DNA of 64,000 nt, from assembly GCF_900107845.1 (NCBI RefSeq), contig NZ_FNRM01000005.1, forward strand, positions 124,001-188,000, in the 5' to 3' direction. Source of the stretch: Alkalimonas amylolytica. GTDB taxonomy: Bacteria > Pseudomonadota > Gammaproteobacteria > Enterobacterales > Alteromonadaceae. Made by a program: the position numbers and the translations under genes. The notes under the pieces are model-generated. The model did not search any database and had not been told where the DNA came from. It worked only from the letters and a program-made list of their open reading frames with translations. Below are positions 24,252 through 33,485 of this stretch, in pieces (the first letter of the stretch is position 1; each line of letters opens with the position of its first letter).

Positions 24252-25436
24252 TTATTGAATTTGGCGGTGAGCGCGCAGCATCAGGTTGCGTGGGGTTAGG
24301 GAGGGAGCGCAAAAAGTACCCAGCTCCACCTGATAGCCTTGTTGTTCTAAAAACAGGGCCCGATCGTACAACAGCCACAGCTCCAGCGGCCGCTGAAACA
24401 GATGCCGTACCAACTCGATACGTCTTACCAGGCGGGCATGTGCTTGTCCTTGCGCTAAATAACCGTCCAGTTTCAGCCCTGCAGGCAGTACCAATTGGTG
24501 TTGCCCGGCGGCCCACTTTGCAAAGCTGAGAAAATCGGTGCTGAAGATCTGTTTGCTCACCGACGCCAGTGGTTGGTAGTTGCTATCTCCGCTTAGTTCG
24601 GTGCGCAGCGCCTGCCAGGCTAGCCGCCATTCCACTTCGGTTTGTCTGAGCCTGGCGATACGCGCCCCGGCCGTGACCTGACCTTGCACTGCCAGTTTTA
24701 AATCGTGTTGGCTTAAGGCTAAATCGTGCTGCTGCGCTACCTGGCTGAGTGGTTGATACTGTTGCTCTGGGATCAGATGGTAACAACAGGGTACCAGCTG
24801 CAATTGCTGGCAGCCTTGCTGGCTGGCTGAGCGCAGTAATTGTAAATGCAGCTCGCCACAGGCATGCAGGGCAACCACTTGTTGCTGAGGAGCAAGCATT
24901 GCCAGGCCCTGGCTCGATAAAGCATCGGCTTGCACAAAGCGCTGCGGCAACTGGTACTGCCGGGCCAGCTGCTGCCCCTGCTCGCACAAGGTCGCCTGCC
25001 ATTCAAGGCTAATCACCTCGCGTTGTTGACTGTAGGCCAACATCCGGCCTAAATGGCCTTTACCGGCACACCATTCCAACACCGGTAGCTTACTTTCCGG
25101 CAGCATCGCACAAAATTGCTGGATTTGGCCGACCTTGCGCCCGGGTATGCCATTGCTTAGCCAAAAAGGCAGCTCCGGCTCAGGCTGCCGTGGGTCAAAA
25201 GCGGGTAACTCAGGCAGCTGCGCCAACTTGGGAAAGCACTCAATAAACCAGGCTTGCCGCGCGATCGGATCACGGTCGAGCTCGGCGATAGCATCATCCG
25301 AGAGTGCTGCCAGTTTGGCCTGCAGCGCTGGGTCTTGCCAAGGCTGTGTGTCGCAGGCGAAAGGCATCAGCTTCCAGTAAGCTTGGTAGCTGCTGAGTAC
25401 CTGGTGCAATTGCACAAAGTCGGCCTGGTGCGACAT
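24252..25436 (-). CDS. SAM-dependent methyltransferase of the Methyltransf_32 type
   Basis: A 394-residue protein whose middle has a class I methyltransferase start: LPVLEWCAGKGHLGRMLA (~135-155) as the SAM-binding motif I, then VISLEWQATLCEQG. LHACGELHLQLLR and LQLVPCCYHLIP resemble the LHTCGDL / PCCYH signatures of METTL25/RRNAD1-like methyltransferases. The target is unknown. ATG 25436 follows AAGGAGCTGCCC; the longer frame to 25487 lacks support. The 3' end lies 3 bases from the acyltransferase stop. Confidence 0.8.
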   Translation of the reverse strand: MSHQADFVQLHQVLSSYQAYWKLMPFACDTQPWQDPALQAKLAALSDDAIAELDRDPIARQAWFIECFPKLAQLPELPAFDPRQPEPELPFWLSNGIPGRKVGQIQQFCAMLPESKLPVLEWCAGKGHLGRMLAYSQQREVISLEWQATLCEQGQQLARQYQLPQRFVQADALSSQGLAMLAPQQQVVALHACGELHLQLLRSASQQGCQQLQLVPCCYHLIPEQQYQPLSQVAQQHDLALSQHDLKLAVQGQVTAGARIARLRQTEVEWRLAWQALRTELSGDSNYQPLASVSKQIFSTDFLSFAKWAAGQHQLVLPAGLKLDGYLAQGQAHARLVRRIELVRHLFQRPLELWLLYDRALFLEQQGYQVELGTFCAPSLTPRNLMLRAHRQIQ

Positions 25437-25528
25437 GGGCAGCTCCTTGGGTGTCTGGATGGTTTTGCCTGGACGAAAGAACTGCATTATAGTGGGGTTT
25501 AGCAGTAGCTCAACAGGAATTGCCTGAG

Positions 25529-25927
25529 ATGACCAAACTGGTTCGCATTCTTCATGTGGAAGATGATCCCGCCATTCAGCAGGTGGCCAAAATTGCTTTG
25601 GAAGCTGTCGGAGGGTTTGAGGTCAGTAGTTGCAGAGGTGGCCAGCAGGCGCTGGAACAATTTTCTGACTTTCAACCTCAGCTGGTGTTGCTGGATGTGA
25701 TGATGCCGGGCATGGATGGGCCGGAAACACTGCGACAATTACAACAACGCTTTGATTTAAGTGGCATACCAGTGGTCTTTATGACGGCCAAGGTGCAAAA
25801 CCATGAAGTGCAGTCTTACAAGGAGCTTGGGGCCGCCGATGTGGTGGTGAAACCCTTTGATCCCATGACGCTGTCTGATCGCATCCGTCAGATCTGGCAA
25901 CAATCGCTGCTGCCAGACCATGATTAA
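25529..25927 (+). CDS. Single-domain response regulator (CheY-like receiver)
   Basis: A 132-residue stand-alone receiver domain with no output domain. The acidic pocket is Glu11/Asp12/Asp13 (HVEDD), the phosphoacceptor Asp56 (LLDVMMPGMDG), the switch Thr86 (FMTAK) and the conserved Lys108 (VVVKPF). AGGAA precedes ATG 25529; a TTG at 25520 would place the ribosome site too close. No histidine kinase is nearby, so the partner is encoded elsewhere. It is flanked on both sides by minus-strand genes. Confidence 0.9.
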   Translation: MTKLVRILHVEDDPAIQQVAKIALEAVGGFEVSSCRGGQQALEQFSDFQPQLVLLDVMMPGMDGPETLRQLQQRFDLSGIPVVFMTAKVQNHEVQSYKELGAADVVVKPFDPMTLSDRIRQIWQQSLLPDHD

Positions 25928-25938
25928 TGAGCGTTGAA

Positions 25939-26787
25939 TCAATACAACAAGCTGTAGAGTTTACGCCGGTACTGACTGGCGACTGGATCGCCTTTGGGCA
26001 AGGCCGCCAGAATATCCAGATACCGCTTTTTGCTTTCGGAAAAATTCAAATCCTGCCGTAAAATGCCGTACAGCAGCTCCAGTGCTTCAGCAGACCGCTT
26101 GACCTGCTGGTACTGAATTGCCAGCTGTTCTTTTAACAGCATGTCATCCGGAGTGCTGGCCAGAGCCGTTTCCAAAGCCTGGATTTCCGGTGTATCGGCT
26201 GCTTCTTTTGCCAGTGCCAGCTTGGACTGCACTGCTTTAAAATCCGCATCCTGATCCTGCAGCAGCACGGTTGCCAGCAAGGCTTCGGCTTGTTCCAGTT
26301 GGCCCAGCTCCACCGCGCAGTCGGCCAGCAGCAGTTTGATATCAACGCGCTCTGGTGCCAGCTGCAGTGCATCGCTGAGCAGTGGAAAGGCCTCCTGCTG
26401 CTTCGCTTCATTAAGCAGTACCAGCGCCTGTTGCAGCAACTCATCTTCAGCTTTAGGCAGGTAAGCGGCCAGCTTGTCGTCCAGGGCTTTGTCATCCAGC
26501 GGGCCGGCAAAGCCATCGACAGGCTGGCCATCTTTGATGATCAGGGTGGTGGGCAAAGCCTGAATGCCAAATTGCATGGCCATTTGCTGCTGCTCATCGC
26601 AGTTGACCCGGGCCAGCAACAACAGCCCTTTGGCTTTGCCAATACGCTGGCTTAATTGCTTGTCCAGCTGCAGCGATTCCTGGCTTTGCGCCGACCAGAA
26701 TAAAAATACCACCGGCTGTTGCTGAGAGGCGGCCAGCAACTCACGCACATTGTCGATGTTGACATCAAAAATTGAGCTGGAAGACAC
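25939..26787 (-). CDS. cnoX: CnoX/YbbN-like thioredoxin-TPR co-chaperone lacking active-site cysteines
   Basis: A 282-residue protein with an N-terminal thioredoxin fold (~1-105) and C-terminal TPR-like helices (~115-280), the architecture of E. coli CnoX (YbbN). In E. coli the active-site stretch retains one cysteine; here the corresponding region reads FLFWSAQSQESLQL, with none. A single Cys follows in NCDEQQQMA. The cis-proline is present (ALPTTLI). It probably holds unfolding proteins for GroEL or DnaK and is not an oxidoreductase. I chose the GTG at 26787, preceded by AAGGAAAAACC. The open frame upstream to 26880 lacks a start with a ribosome site. Confidence 0.88.
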   Translation of the reverse strand: MSSSSIFDVNIDNVRELLAASQQQPVVFLFWSAQSQESLQLDKQLSQRIGKAKGLLLLARVNCDEQQQMAMQFGIQALPTTLIIKDGQPVDGFAGPLDDKALDDKLAAYLPKAEDELLQQALVLLNEAKQQEAFPLLSDALQLAPERVDIKLLLADCAVELGQLEQAEALLATVLLQDQDADFKAVQSKLALAKEAADTPEIQALETALASTPDDMLLKEQLAIQYQQVKRSAEALELLYGILRQDLNFSESKKRYLDILAALPKGDPVASQYRRKLYSLLY

Positions 26788-27095
26788 GGTTTTTCCTTGT
26801 TTACGGGTAATGGATATACTATGAGGACAGCTCCTTGGTTTTGCAAGGCATGGCAGGGCGTTCAAGTCGCGAAAAAACAAGCAAAAGGCATCGACATGGG
26901 GTCAGTGATCACGTACATTAAAGCCATACAGACGGCTTAAAATAATTCCAACAGCCGCAGCCGCCAACGAAGCGGCACCTCCAACCAGCCACGTACAACC
27001 ACAACTTTGCCTGTAAGCAGTCGAAGTTTGTTTCCAACGCCTGCGACATGCAGGCTGTATTGCTTTGCATGTTAGAACCAAAAGAGAATGAACCA
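26788..27095. other. Divergent intergenic region between cnoX and ilvI
   Basis: This 308-base gap should contain the promoters of cnoX and ilvIH. I see one short hairpin (GCCTGC / GCAGGC at 27039-27055) and no leader peptide convincing enough to call. A 14-codon frame at 26896-26940 has only four branched-chain codons. No T-run terminator is present before ilvI. Confidence 0.5.
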
Positions 27096-28835
27096 ATGAC
27101 AAGCCAGAATACCAAAACTGAGATGCTGTCTGGCGCCGCCATGGTGATCCGCGCACTGGCCGACGAGGGCGTGGAATACCTGTATGGCTACCCGGGTGGC
27201 GCTGTGCTGCATATATACGATGCGCTGTTTCAGCAAAGCAAAGTGAAGCACGTGTTGGTGCGCCATGAACAGGCCGCCACCCATATGGCCGATGCCTATG
27301 CCCGAGCCAGCGGCAAGGCTGGTGTGGTGCTGGTAACCTCAGGCCCGGGCGCGACCAATGCAGTGACTGGCATTGCCACTGCTTACATGGACTCAATCCC
27401 GATGGTGGTACTCACCGGTCAGGTGATGAGTCACCTGATTGGTGAGGATGCTTTTCAGGAAACCGATATGCTGGGGATTTCCCGCCCGATTGTGAAACAC
27501 AATATGTCGGTGCGCCGGCCAGAAGATATTCCTTACCTGATTAAAAAGGCTTTTTACATTGCCCAAAGTGGCCGGCCTGGGCCCGTGGTGTTGGATATCC
27601 CGAAAGATATGACCATGCCACATGAGCGCTACCCGTACCAGTACCCGGAGTCGATCAAGCTGCGCTCCTACAACCCCACGGCGGCTGGTCATCCTGGGCA
27701 AATTAAGAAAGCGGTTACCGCTTTGCTCAAAGCCAAGCGGCCGGTCATTTATGCCGGTGGCGGGGTCATTATGGGCCAGGCAGCCGAAGAGCTGACTGCG
27801 CTGGCCCGTAAGCTAAACTACCCGGTGACCAATACCTTGATGGGCCTTGGTGCTTTCCCTGCAGCCGATCGCCAGTTTGTTGGCATGCTGGGCATGCACG
27901 GCAGTTACGAAGCCAATATGACCATGCACCATGCCGATGTGATTCTGGCGGTGGGTGCTCGCTTTGATGATCGGGTGACCAACAACACCAAAAAGTTCTG
28001 CCCGGATGCCACCATCATTCATATTGATATCGATCCGGCCAGTATCTCCAAAACCATCAATGCGCATATTCCGATCGTTGGCCTGGTGAAGCCTGTACTT
28101 TCGGCCATGCTGGCTCAATTGGAGCAAAAGAAAGCCCAGCCCGATACGCAGGCATTGGCGACCTGGTGGCAGCAAATTGATGAGTGGCGTACCGTGCATG
28201 GCGGGCATTACGACAGCGATACGGCGGTGTTAAAACCCCAGGCAGTGATCGAGGCGGTCAGCCGTATCACTCAAGGTGAAGCTTATGTGACCAGCGATGT
28301 GGGTCAGCACCAGATGTTTGCTGCCCAATATTATAAGTTCAACAAACCGAACCGTTGGATTAACTCCGGCGGCCTTGGCACCATGGGCTTTGGCTTGCCA
28401 GCCGCCATGGGCGTGAAACTGAATTACCCCGATGCCGATGTGGTCTGTGTCACCGGGGAAGGCTCCATTCAGATGAACATTCAGGAGCTGTCGACCTGCA
28501 AGCAATATGGTCTTGGCGTGAAGATCATCAACCTGAACAACGGTTATCTTGGCATGGTGAAGCAGTGGCAGGACATGAACTACGAGTCGCGTTATGCCAG
28601 CTCCTACATGGACTCGTTGCCGGATTTTGTCAAGCTGGCCGAAGCCTATGGCCATGTTGGCATTCGGGTCACCAAACCAGAAGAGCTGCAGCCGGCGCTG
28701 GAAAAAGCGTTCGCTCATAAAGATCAGTTGGTATTTCTTGACATCCATGTCGATCCAAAAGAACACGTCTATCCGATGCAGGTGCCAGGCGGAGCAATTA
28801 ATGACATGTTCCTTAGTAAAACCAAGAGGACTTAA
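27096..28835 (+). CDS. ilvI: Acetolactate synthase III, large (catalytic) subunit
   Basis: TPP- and FAD-dependent enzyme that joins pyruvate to pyruvate or 2-oxobutyrate, the first common step of valine, leucine and isoleucine synthesis. The 579 residues fit IlvI (574 in E. coli). The catalytic Glu58 lies in [24 protein letters not shown] belongs to the central FAD domain. [12 protein letters not shown] with [14 protein letters not shown] is the TPP-Mg motif. I chose ATG 27096 ([11 protein letters not shown]) with AGAGAATG upstream; ATG 27069 is a possible alternative. ilvH follows after 3 bases. A second isozyme (ilvGM) is at 54.7-56.6 kb. Confidence 0.95.
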   Translation: MTSQNTKTEMLSGAAMVIRALADEGVEYLYGYPGGAVLHIYDALFQQSKVKHVLVRHEQAATHMADAYARASGKAGVVLVTSGPGATNAVTGIATAYMDSIPMVVLTGQVMSHLIGEDAFQETDMLGISRPIVKHNMSVRRPEDIPYLIKKAFYIAQSGRPGPVVLDIPKDMTMPHERYPYQYPESIKLRSYNPTAAGHPGQIKKAVTALLKAKRPVIYAGGGVIMGQAAEELTALARKLNYPVTNTLMGLGAFPAADRQFVGMLGMHGSYEANMTMHHADVILAVGARFDDRVTNNTKKFCPDATIIHIDIDPASISKTINAHIPIVGLVKPVLSAMLAQLEQKKAQPDTQALATWWQQIDEWRTVHGGHYDSDTAVLKPQAVIEAVSRITQGEAYVTSDVGQHQMFAAQYYKFNKPNRWINSGGLGTMGFGLPAAMGVKLNYPDADVVCVTGEGSIQMNIQELSTCKQYGLGVKIINLNNGYLGMVKQWQDMNYESRYASSYMDSLPDFVKLAEAYGHVGIRVTKPEELQPALEKAFAHKDQLVFLDIHVDPKEHVYPMQVPGGAINDMFLSKTKRT

Positions 28836-28838
28836 CGC

Positions 28839-29333
28839 ATGCGCCATATTATTTCCGTGTTGCTTGAAAACGAACCCGGTTCGCTGGCGCGGGTAGTGGG
28901 CCTGTTTGCGCAGCGGGGTTACAACATCGACTCGCTGACGGTAGCTCCGACCGAGGATGCGACCATGTCGCGGCTGACGCTGGTAACCCATGGCAACGAT
29001 CAGGTGATCGAGCAAATCACCAAGCAGCTGCACAAGCTGATCGAGGTGGTGAAATTACAGGACTTAAGCGAAAGCGCCCATGTCGAGCGCGAGCTGATGC
29101 TGATCAAGGTCAAAGCCACCTCGGGTGAGCAGCGCGATGAAGTCAAACGCTGTGCCGATATATTCCGTGGTCAGATCATCGATGTCACGGCCAAAACCTT
29201 CACCATTCAGGTGGTGGGCACCTCAGACAAGCTGGATGCTTTTATCGAGGCGTTAAAAGGCTCGGCCATTATCGAAGTGGTACGCTCCGGGGTCTCCGGC
29301 ATCGCCCGTGGCGAGAAAACCCTGACGCTCTAA
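28839..29333 (+). CDS. ilvH: Acetolactate synthase III, small (regulatory) subunit
   Basis: A 164-residue regulatory subunit. An N-terminal ACT domain (MRHIISVLLENEPGSLARVVGLF, RGYNIDSLTVAPTED) is followed by the second ALS_ss domain (ERELMLIKVKA, IFRGQIIDVTAKTFTIQVVG). In this family the ACT domains bind valine and confer feedback inhibition. It is 3 bases behind ilvI, so one operon. Its stop overlaps that of the convergent LysR gene by a few bases. Confidence 0.96.
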   Translation: MRHIISVLLENEPGSLARVVGLFAQRGYNIDSLTVAPTEDATMSRLTLVTHGNDQVIEQITKQLHKLIEVVKLQDLSESAHVERELMLIKVKATSGEQRDEVKRCADIFRGQIIDVTAKTFTIQVVGTSDKLDAFIEALKGSAIIEVVRSGVSGIARGEKTLTL

Positions 29334-30229
29334 CAGCAGCCTTTTTGGATCAGCTGCTGCATCCAGGCAATAAAAACCCGTACCCGGCGTGATACATAGC
29401 GCCGGTCCGGGTAAACCGCGGCAATGGGCATTGGTTCTGGTGCCAGCTCTGGCAGTACTTCGGTGAGCTTGCCTTGCCTGATCAACTCTGCCGCATCGAA
29501 CTTAGGGATTTGGATCAAGCCCAAGCCAGCGCAACAGCAGGCAATGTAACTCTCCACTGAGTTGACGGCCAGTCGCCCCGACATTTTTACCCGGACCATC
29601 TGCTCATCCACCACAAAATCAAGCTCCAGCAACCGGCCACTGGCCGGAGACAGGTAATGGATGGACTGATGGGCCTCCAGCTCATCCAAGCTGGTGGGCA
29701 GCCCATGCTGCTCAATGTATGCCGGGCTGGCATAGGTGCCTTGCGGCAAGATCCCAAGGTGACGGACTACCAAGTTCTCATCATGCAGATTGCCGACCCG
29801 AATGGCGCAATCAATGCCTTCCGGGATTAAATCTACAGGCCTGTCTGTGCTGCTGATTTCCAGCTCCAGCTCCGGGTACAGCTGTAAGAAGTGCTGCAGC
29901 TGCGGAGCTATCAGATGGCTGGCCAGCCGTGAAGGTACGCTGACACGCAAGCGACCTCTGGGCGATGAACTGCCAACCCGCAGGCGCTGCTCGGTATCTT
30001 CAATATCGGCCAGCAACCGCCGGCACCAGTCGTAATACATTTCACCATCAGCGGTCAGTTGAATTTTTCGGGTGGTACGGTGCAGCAACCTGGTTTGCAG
30101 GTGGGCTTCCAGCGACTGAATGGCGTTGGATACGCTGGAACGAGGCAGTTGCAGCACCTCGGCTGCCCGGCTGAAGCTAAGCATTTGGGCAACCTGAATA
30201 AATATCTCCATGGTTTTCAGTCGATCCAT
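29330..30229 (-). CDS. LysR-family transcriptional regulator
   Basis: A 299-residue regulator: winged helix-turn-helix at ~1-60 (FIQVAQMLSFSRAAEVLQLPRSSVSNAIQSLEAHL) and a LysR substrate-binding domain from ~90 onward (GRLRVSVPSRLASHLIAP). It belongs to the CrgA/AaeR-type subgroup judging by DCAIRVGNLHDENLVVRHLG. ATG 30229 has AAGGA upstream. It is divergent from the SDR gene across 138 bases, the usual arrangement in which the regulator controls its neighbour. The inducer is unknown. Its 3' end overlaps the ilvH stop. Confidence 0.93.
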   Translation of the reverse strand: MDRLKTMEIFIQVAQMLSFSRAAEVLQLPRSSVSNAIQSLEAHLQTRLLHRTTRKIQLTADGEMYYDWCRRLLADIEDTEQRLRVGSSSPRGRLRVSVPSRLASHLIAPQLQHFLQLYPELELEISSTDRPVDLIPEGIDCAIRVGNLHDENLVVRHLGILPQGTYASPAYIEQHGLPTSLDELEAHQSIHYLSPASGRLLELDFVVDEQMVRVKMSGRLAVNSVESYIACCCAGLGLIQIPKFDAAELIRQGKLTEVLPELAPEPMPIAAVYPDRRYVSRRVRVFIAWMQQLIQKGCC

Positions 30230-30367
30230 AGCATCCTTGATTGTTCGTGAATTCTGAATAGTGTAGCTGGAAAACGGATATTTATCCTTGCTGATGAATA
30301 AATCATAGTGAACAGGCCTGCTGCAACCGAGATGGCAGGCACTCACTTCACATCAGAGGAACAGGTT

Positions 30368-31144
30368 ATGAGTGCAAATCACAGTTTAAATGAAAAAGTT
30401 ATCCTTATTGCCGGCGGAGCTAAGAATCTGGGGGGGGTAATCGCCCGGGATTTTGCCTCGCAGGGGGCAGGGGCAATTGCAGTCCACTACCATAGTGCCG
30501 CGACTGAGGCAGAGGCCACAGCTACGGTCAATGCCGTCAAAGCTTTGGGGGCGAAGGCCGTTGCCATACAGGCGGATATGACCAGCGCTGCCGGTGTGCA
30601 GGCTTTGTTTGAGCACGCATTGACGCATTTTGGTCGTATAGACATTGCGGTGAATACCGTTGGTCAGGTGCTGAAAAAGCCGATTGCCGATGTCACTGAG
30701 GCCGAGTACGACACCATGTTTGCCGTGAACAGCAAATCCGCTTTTTTCTTTTTGCAAGAAGCAGGCAAGCACCTGGCAGACAACGGTAAAATTTGTACCT
30801 TAGCCACCTCTTTGTTGGGCGCCTTCACCCCCTTTTACTCGACCTATGCCGGCGCCAAAGCCGCGGTGGAGCACTTTACCCGGGCGGCGTCCAAAGAGTT
30901 CGGTGTACGTGGCATTTCCGTTACGGCTGTCGCACCTGGCCCGATGGATACCCCTTTCTTTTATGGCCAGGAAAGTGCTGAAGCGGTGGCTTACCACAAA
31001 ACAGCCGCCGCTTTATCGCCATTTAGCAAAACCGGGTTAACAGACATTGAAGACATTGTCCCCTTGATCCGCTTTTTGGTGACCGAGGGGTGGTGGATCA
31101 CCGGACAGACTATACTGGCCAATGGTGGTTATACCACCAAGTAA
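30368..31144 (+). CDS. SDR-family oxidoreductase
   Basis: A 258-residue classical short-chain dehydrogenase/reductase. The dinucleotide loop is AGGAKNLGG (~15-23), then NTVG (96-99). The catalytic residues are Ser148, Tyr160 and Lys164 (SLLGAFTPFYSTYAGAK), with APGPMDTPFF after them and a TGQTILANGGYTTK end. The basic/Ser residues after beta-2 (HYHSAA) suggest NADP(H). ATG 30368 follows GAGGAACAGGTT. It is the first gene of an SDR / membrane protein / NTF2-like operon divergent from the LysR regulator. The substrate cannot be read from sequence. Confidence 0.92.
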   Translation: MSANHSLNEKVILIAGGAKNLGGVIARDFASQGAGAIAVHYHSAATEAEATATVNAVKALGAKAVAIQADMTSAAGVQALFEHALTHFGRIDIAVNTVGQVLKKPIADVTEAEYDTMFAVNSKSAFFFLQEAGKHLADNGKICTLATSLLGAFTPFYSTYAGAKAAVEHFTRAASKEFGVRGISVTAVAPGPMDTPFFYGQESAEAVAYHKTAAALSPFSKTGLTDIEDIVPLIRFLVTEGWWITGQTILANGGYTTK

Positions 31145-31202
31145 GTTGGTAAGAGCAAACGGATTAGGGCCGCCTGCCAGCGGCCTGATTAAGGAGTAGG
31201 TG

Positions 31203-31460
31203 ATGCATACGATCATGGTATTGGCCGGCGGCTTGTTGCTGCTAGCCGCATGTGTACTACTTGGCTACTGGCGTCATGCTATCGGCCTGGCGGCCCTGTG
31301 TTTTATTCCACTCTGGTTTATGGTGGCGGCGGTCAATATGTGGGTAGGGGTGACAAAGGCAGGCTACAGCTTTATGCAAGAAGTGCCGTTCTTTTTGCTG
31401 GTATTTTTACCACTAGCAGCGGCTGCCTTGCTGATTTGGCATCGTACTAAAGCAGTATAG
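31203..31460 (+). CDS. Small membrane protein of unknown function
   Basis: An 85-residue protein with three hydrophobic helices (~4-22, ~26-47, ~57-78). ATG 31203 follows AAGGAG at ideal spacing. It lies between the SDR and the NTF2-like gene on the same strand and is probably co-transcribed. No residues suggest transport or catalysis. Confidence 0.75.
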   Translation: MHTIMVLAGGLLLLAACVLLGYWRHAIGLAALCFIPLWFMVAAVNMWVGVTKAGYSFMQEVPFFLLVFLPLAAAALLIWHRTKAV

Positions 31461-31544
31461 TGGTCAACTGGGTAACCGGCCCGAGGCCATAAAGCCGCGC
31501 CCTTTTCGAGGCAAGGCTTTCAGAAAAACTGGAGAGCAACAACT

Positions 31545-31952
31545 ATGGCAGTTCCATCATGTTTCGTGGCAGCTATTGCAGTACTAACTCTGACACTTAG
31601 CGCGGCGCTGTTAGAAACCCAGGCAGAGGAAACGGGGGTTGATGCACCGGTTCGTGCTTTGATCACGGCGATGGCCGCAGAGGATGCTGAGCAAATTCGC
31701 GCCCAGTTTTCGCCTGATGCCACCCAGGCTTACGGCGCGGATGGCCAGATGAAATCCGCCGCTGCTACCGCGAGATGGCTGGAAAGTGACATTATCGGGC
31801 GTAACGGTAAAGTGGTAAACCCTGAGTACATCATCAATGGTAACGAGGTGATAGTGCGTGGGCAGTTTCGCAGCCGCGGCTACAGCAGCGAAGCAGACTT
31901 TCTGTTCACGGTTGAACATGGTTTGATTACCAGCTGGCGGATCCGTTACTGA
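31545..31952 (+). CDS. Exported NTF2/SnoaL-like domain protein
   Basis: A 135-residue protein: signal peptide (MAVPSCFVAAIAVLTLTLSA) then a small domain of the NTF2-like/SnoaL type. DAPVRALITAMAAEDAEQIRAQFSPDATQAYG and the closing GLITSWRIRY are the usual first helices and last strand. Such domains bind small molecules or act as isomerases. GGAGAG precedes ATG 31545. It is the last gene of the SDR operon. Confidence 0.75.
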   Translation: MAVPSCFVAAIAVLTLTLSAALLETQAEETGVDAPVRALITAMAAEDAEQIRAQFSPDATQAYGADGQMKSAAATARWLESDIIGRNGKVVNPEYIINGNEVIVRGQFRSRGYSSEADFLFTVEHGLITSWRIRY

Positions 31953-31997
31953 TAACGCTTTATCTCAGCATTTGAGTATAGAAGGCATCCGCTTGTG

Positions 31998-33260
31998 TTA
32001 CTGCAACAGCTTGCTGTACCACAGCAAAAACAGCAGCGCAAAGCCGACCAAATAAAGTAAACCCAGCCGGCTCCACCAAACCAGCAGCGTCGATAGCGGC
32101 TGGGTGCTGTGGCGGCGCATCAGTCGGTAATTAAGCCAGGCAAAGACCGGTGTGGTTAGAAATGCCAGTGTCATGGCAAAGGTGAGCATAGGGCCAAGCG
32201 CCGAGCGGAAGAACAGGATCACGGCCATGCCAGCCAGGGCTTGCGCCAGCAGCCAGCCCTGGTAACTGCGGCGCTGCCCACGCTGGTGCACGCCAAGCAA
32301 GGTAAAGGATTCATTCAGGCTTCTGGCGTAGCCATCCAGCACCGTGATGGTGGTACCAAACATGCACAAAAAGGCAATGGCAGCGACCAGCGGCCTTGAC
32401 CAGTCGCCAATGGTGCTGCCGTACATGCCAATCAGCTGCTGGGCAAAAGCGGCACCGGCCAGCGCAATCGGCTGATCACTGCCGTATTGCACCAGAGCGC
32501 CCAGCGAGACAAACACCAGCGCCAGACCAGCGGTCAGCCAGTAGCCGAGGTTAAAATCAAACAAGCCTTGCTGGCGGCTGATGGGCTGCTGGCGCTGCTT
32601 GGCGGTAAGCCAAAGCGAACTGATCGCGGAAATTTCAATCGGCGCTGGCATCCAGCCCATCAGCGCGACCAGAAACCCCAGCATGGCCAGCTGCCAGGGG
32701 CTTGGCCCCTGATAATCCGCTGGCGCCATGGCACCATTCATCGCGGCAATCACCGCAGCGCTAAGGGTTGTCAGGGTGAGCAGTACCATAATGATCTTGG
32801 CGACCTTATCCAGCGCCCGGTAATGGCCAAGCAATAAAATCAGCAAACAGACCGCTAAAATCAGCCAGCACAACAGGGTAACCGATATGGGCCAGGGCAG
32901 CGCATAGTGCAGCAAGCTGGCGGTGAGCAGCAGTACCCCGGCGGTATTGACCACAGCGGCAATCAGGTTCAGCACGATAAAGCTGTAAAAATAGCCGCGG
33001 CCCTTGCGCTGATAACCCTGCAGTAAGCTTTCACCCTGCTCCAGGGTGTACTGCACGCCAAAACGGAAGAAGGGGTACTTCAGTACATTCACCAGTAAAA
33101 TCAGTCCGAGCAGCTGCCAGCCAAAGAGGGCGCCAGCCTGGGTGGATGCCACCAGATGCGAGCCACCGATGGCTGCGGTGGCCATCAGCAAGCCAGGCCC
33201 GAGGGCGGAAGCTCTGTGTTTGAGTGTCAATAGCAGTTTTGGCAGCGAGTCGGTGTGCAT
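31998..33260 (-). CDS. Nramp-family (SLC11-like) transporter with divergent substrate site
   Basis: A 420-residue inner-membrane protein with about 11 transmembrane helices and the APC/LeuT-type fold of Nramp proteins. It begins ALGPGLLMATAAIGGSHLVASTQAG. In canonical Nramp the equivalent TM1 stretch is GPG..AxxDPGN, where Asp and Asn bind the metal. Here DPGN is replaced by GGSH. In TM6 the usual MPHN becomes WMPAPIEISA. These changes suggest that Mn2+/Fe2+ is not its substrate or that the chemistry differs. ATG 33260 gives the right N-terminus, although the ribosome site is weak. It is divergent from the glucan synthase gene. Confidence 0.82.
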   Translation of the reverse strand: MHTDSLPKLLLTLKHRASALGPGLLMATAAIGGSHLVASTQAGALFGWQLLGLILLVNVLKYPFFRFGVQYTLEQGESLLQGYQRKGRGYFYSFIVLNLIAAVVNTAGVLLLTASLLHYALPWPISVTLLCWLILAVCLLILLLGHYRALDKVAKIIMVLLTLTTLSAAVIAAMNGAMAPADYQGPSPWQLAMLGFLVALMGWMPAPIEISAISSLWLTAKQRQQPISRQQGLFDFNLGYWLTAGLALVFVSLGALVQYGSDQPIALAGAAFAQQLIGMYGSTIGDWSRPLVAAIAFLCMFGTTITVLDGYARSLNESFTLLGVHQRGQRRSYQGWLLAQALAGMAVILFFRSALGPMLTFAMTLAFLTTPVFAWLNYRLMRRHSTQPLSTLLVWWSRLGLLYLVGFALLFLLWYSKLLQ

Positions 33261-33485
33261 AGCGCAGCAGTCATCTGATTTATATAGAAAACATCTTAGC
33301 AGCAAAGCAGGCAAGGCGTCAGTGCCATTTTGCATTGCTTCTTGCTGCAACAGGGCCGGACCGTTTGTGCACAGTACGCGATGTATACAGGCTGTGCCCG
33401 GGCTCTGTGCGACAACGCACCGACAACAGGCCTGTCGCCCTATAAGCTGCGCTGTTACCGCTTAGACTATTTGCTGCAGGTTGCC

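Noticed and set aside
26896-26940. Possible ilvI leader peptide of 14 codons before ilvIH
   Set aside because: It has only three Ile and one Val and no terminator hairpin follows, unlike the ilvL case.
26902-27070. Minus-strand frame ending in an Ala/Gly-rich hydrophobic helix upstream of cnoX
   Set aside because: The C-terminus looks membrane-like ([18 protein letters not shown]) but there is no ATG or ribosome site, and the upstream part runs antisense into ilvI.
33330-33485. N-terminal extension of the glucan synthase frame
   Set aside because: The 52 extra residues are cysteine-rich and unlike NdvB starts, and overlap the divergent promoter region; ATG 33486 is a better start.
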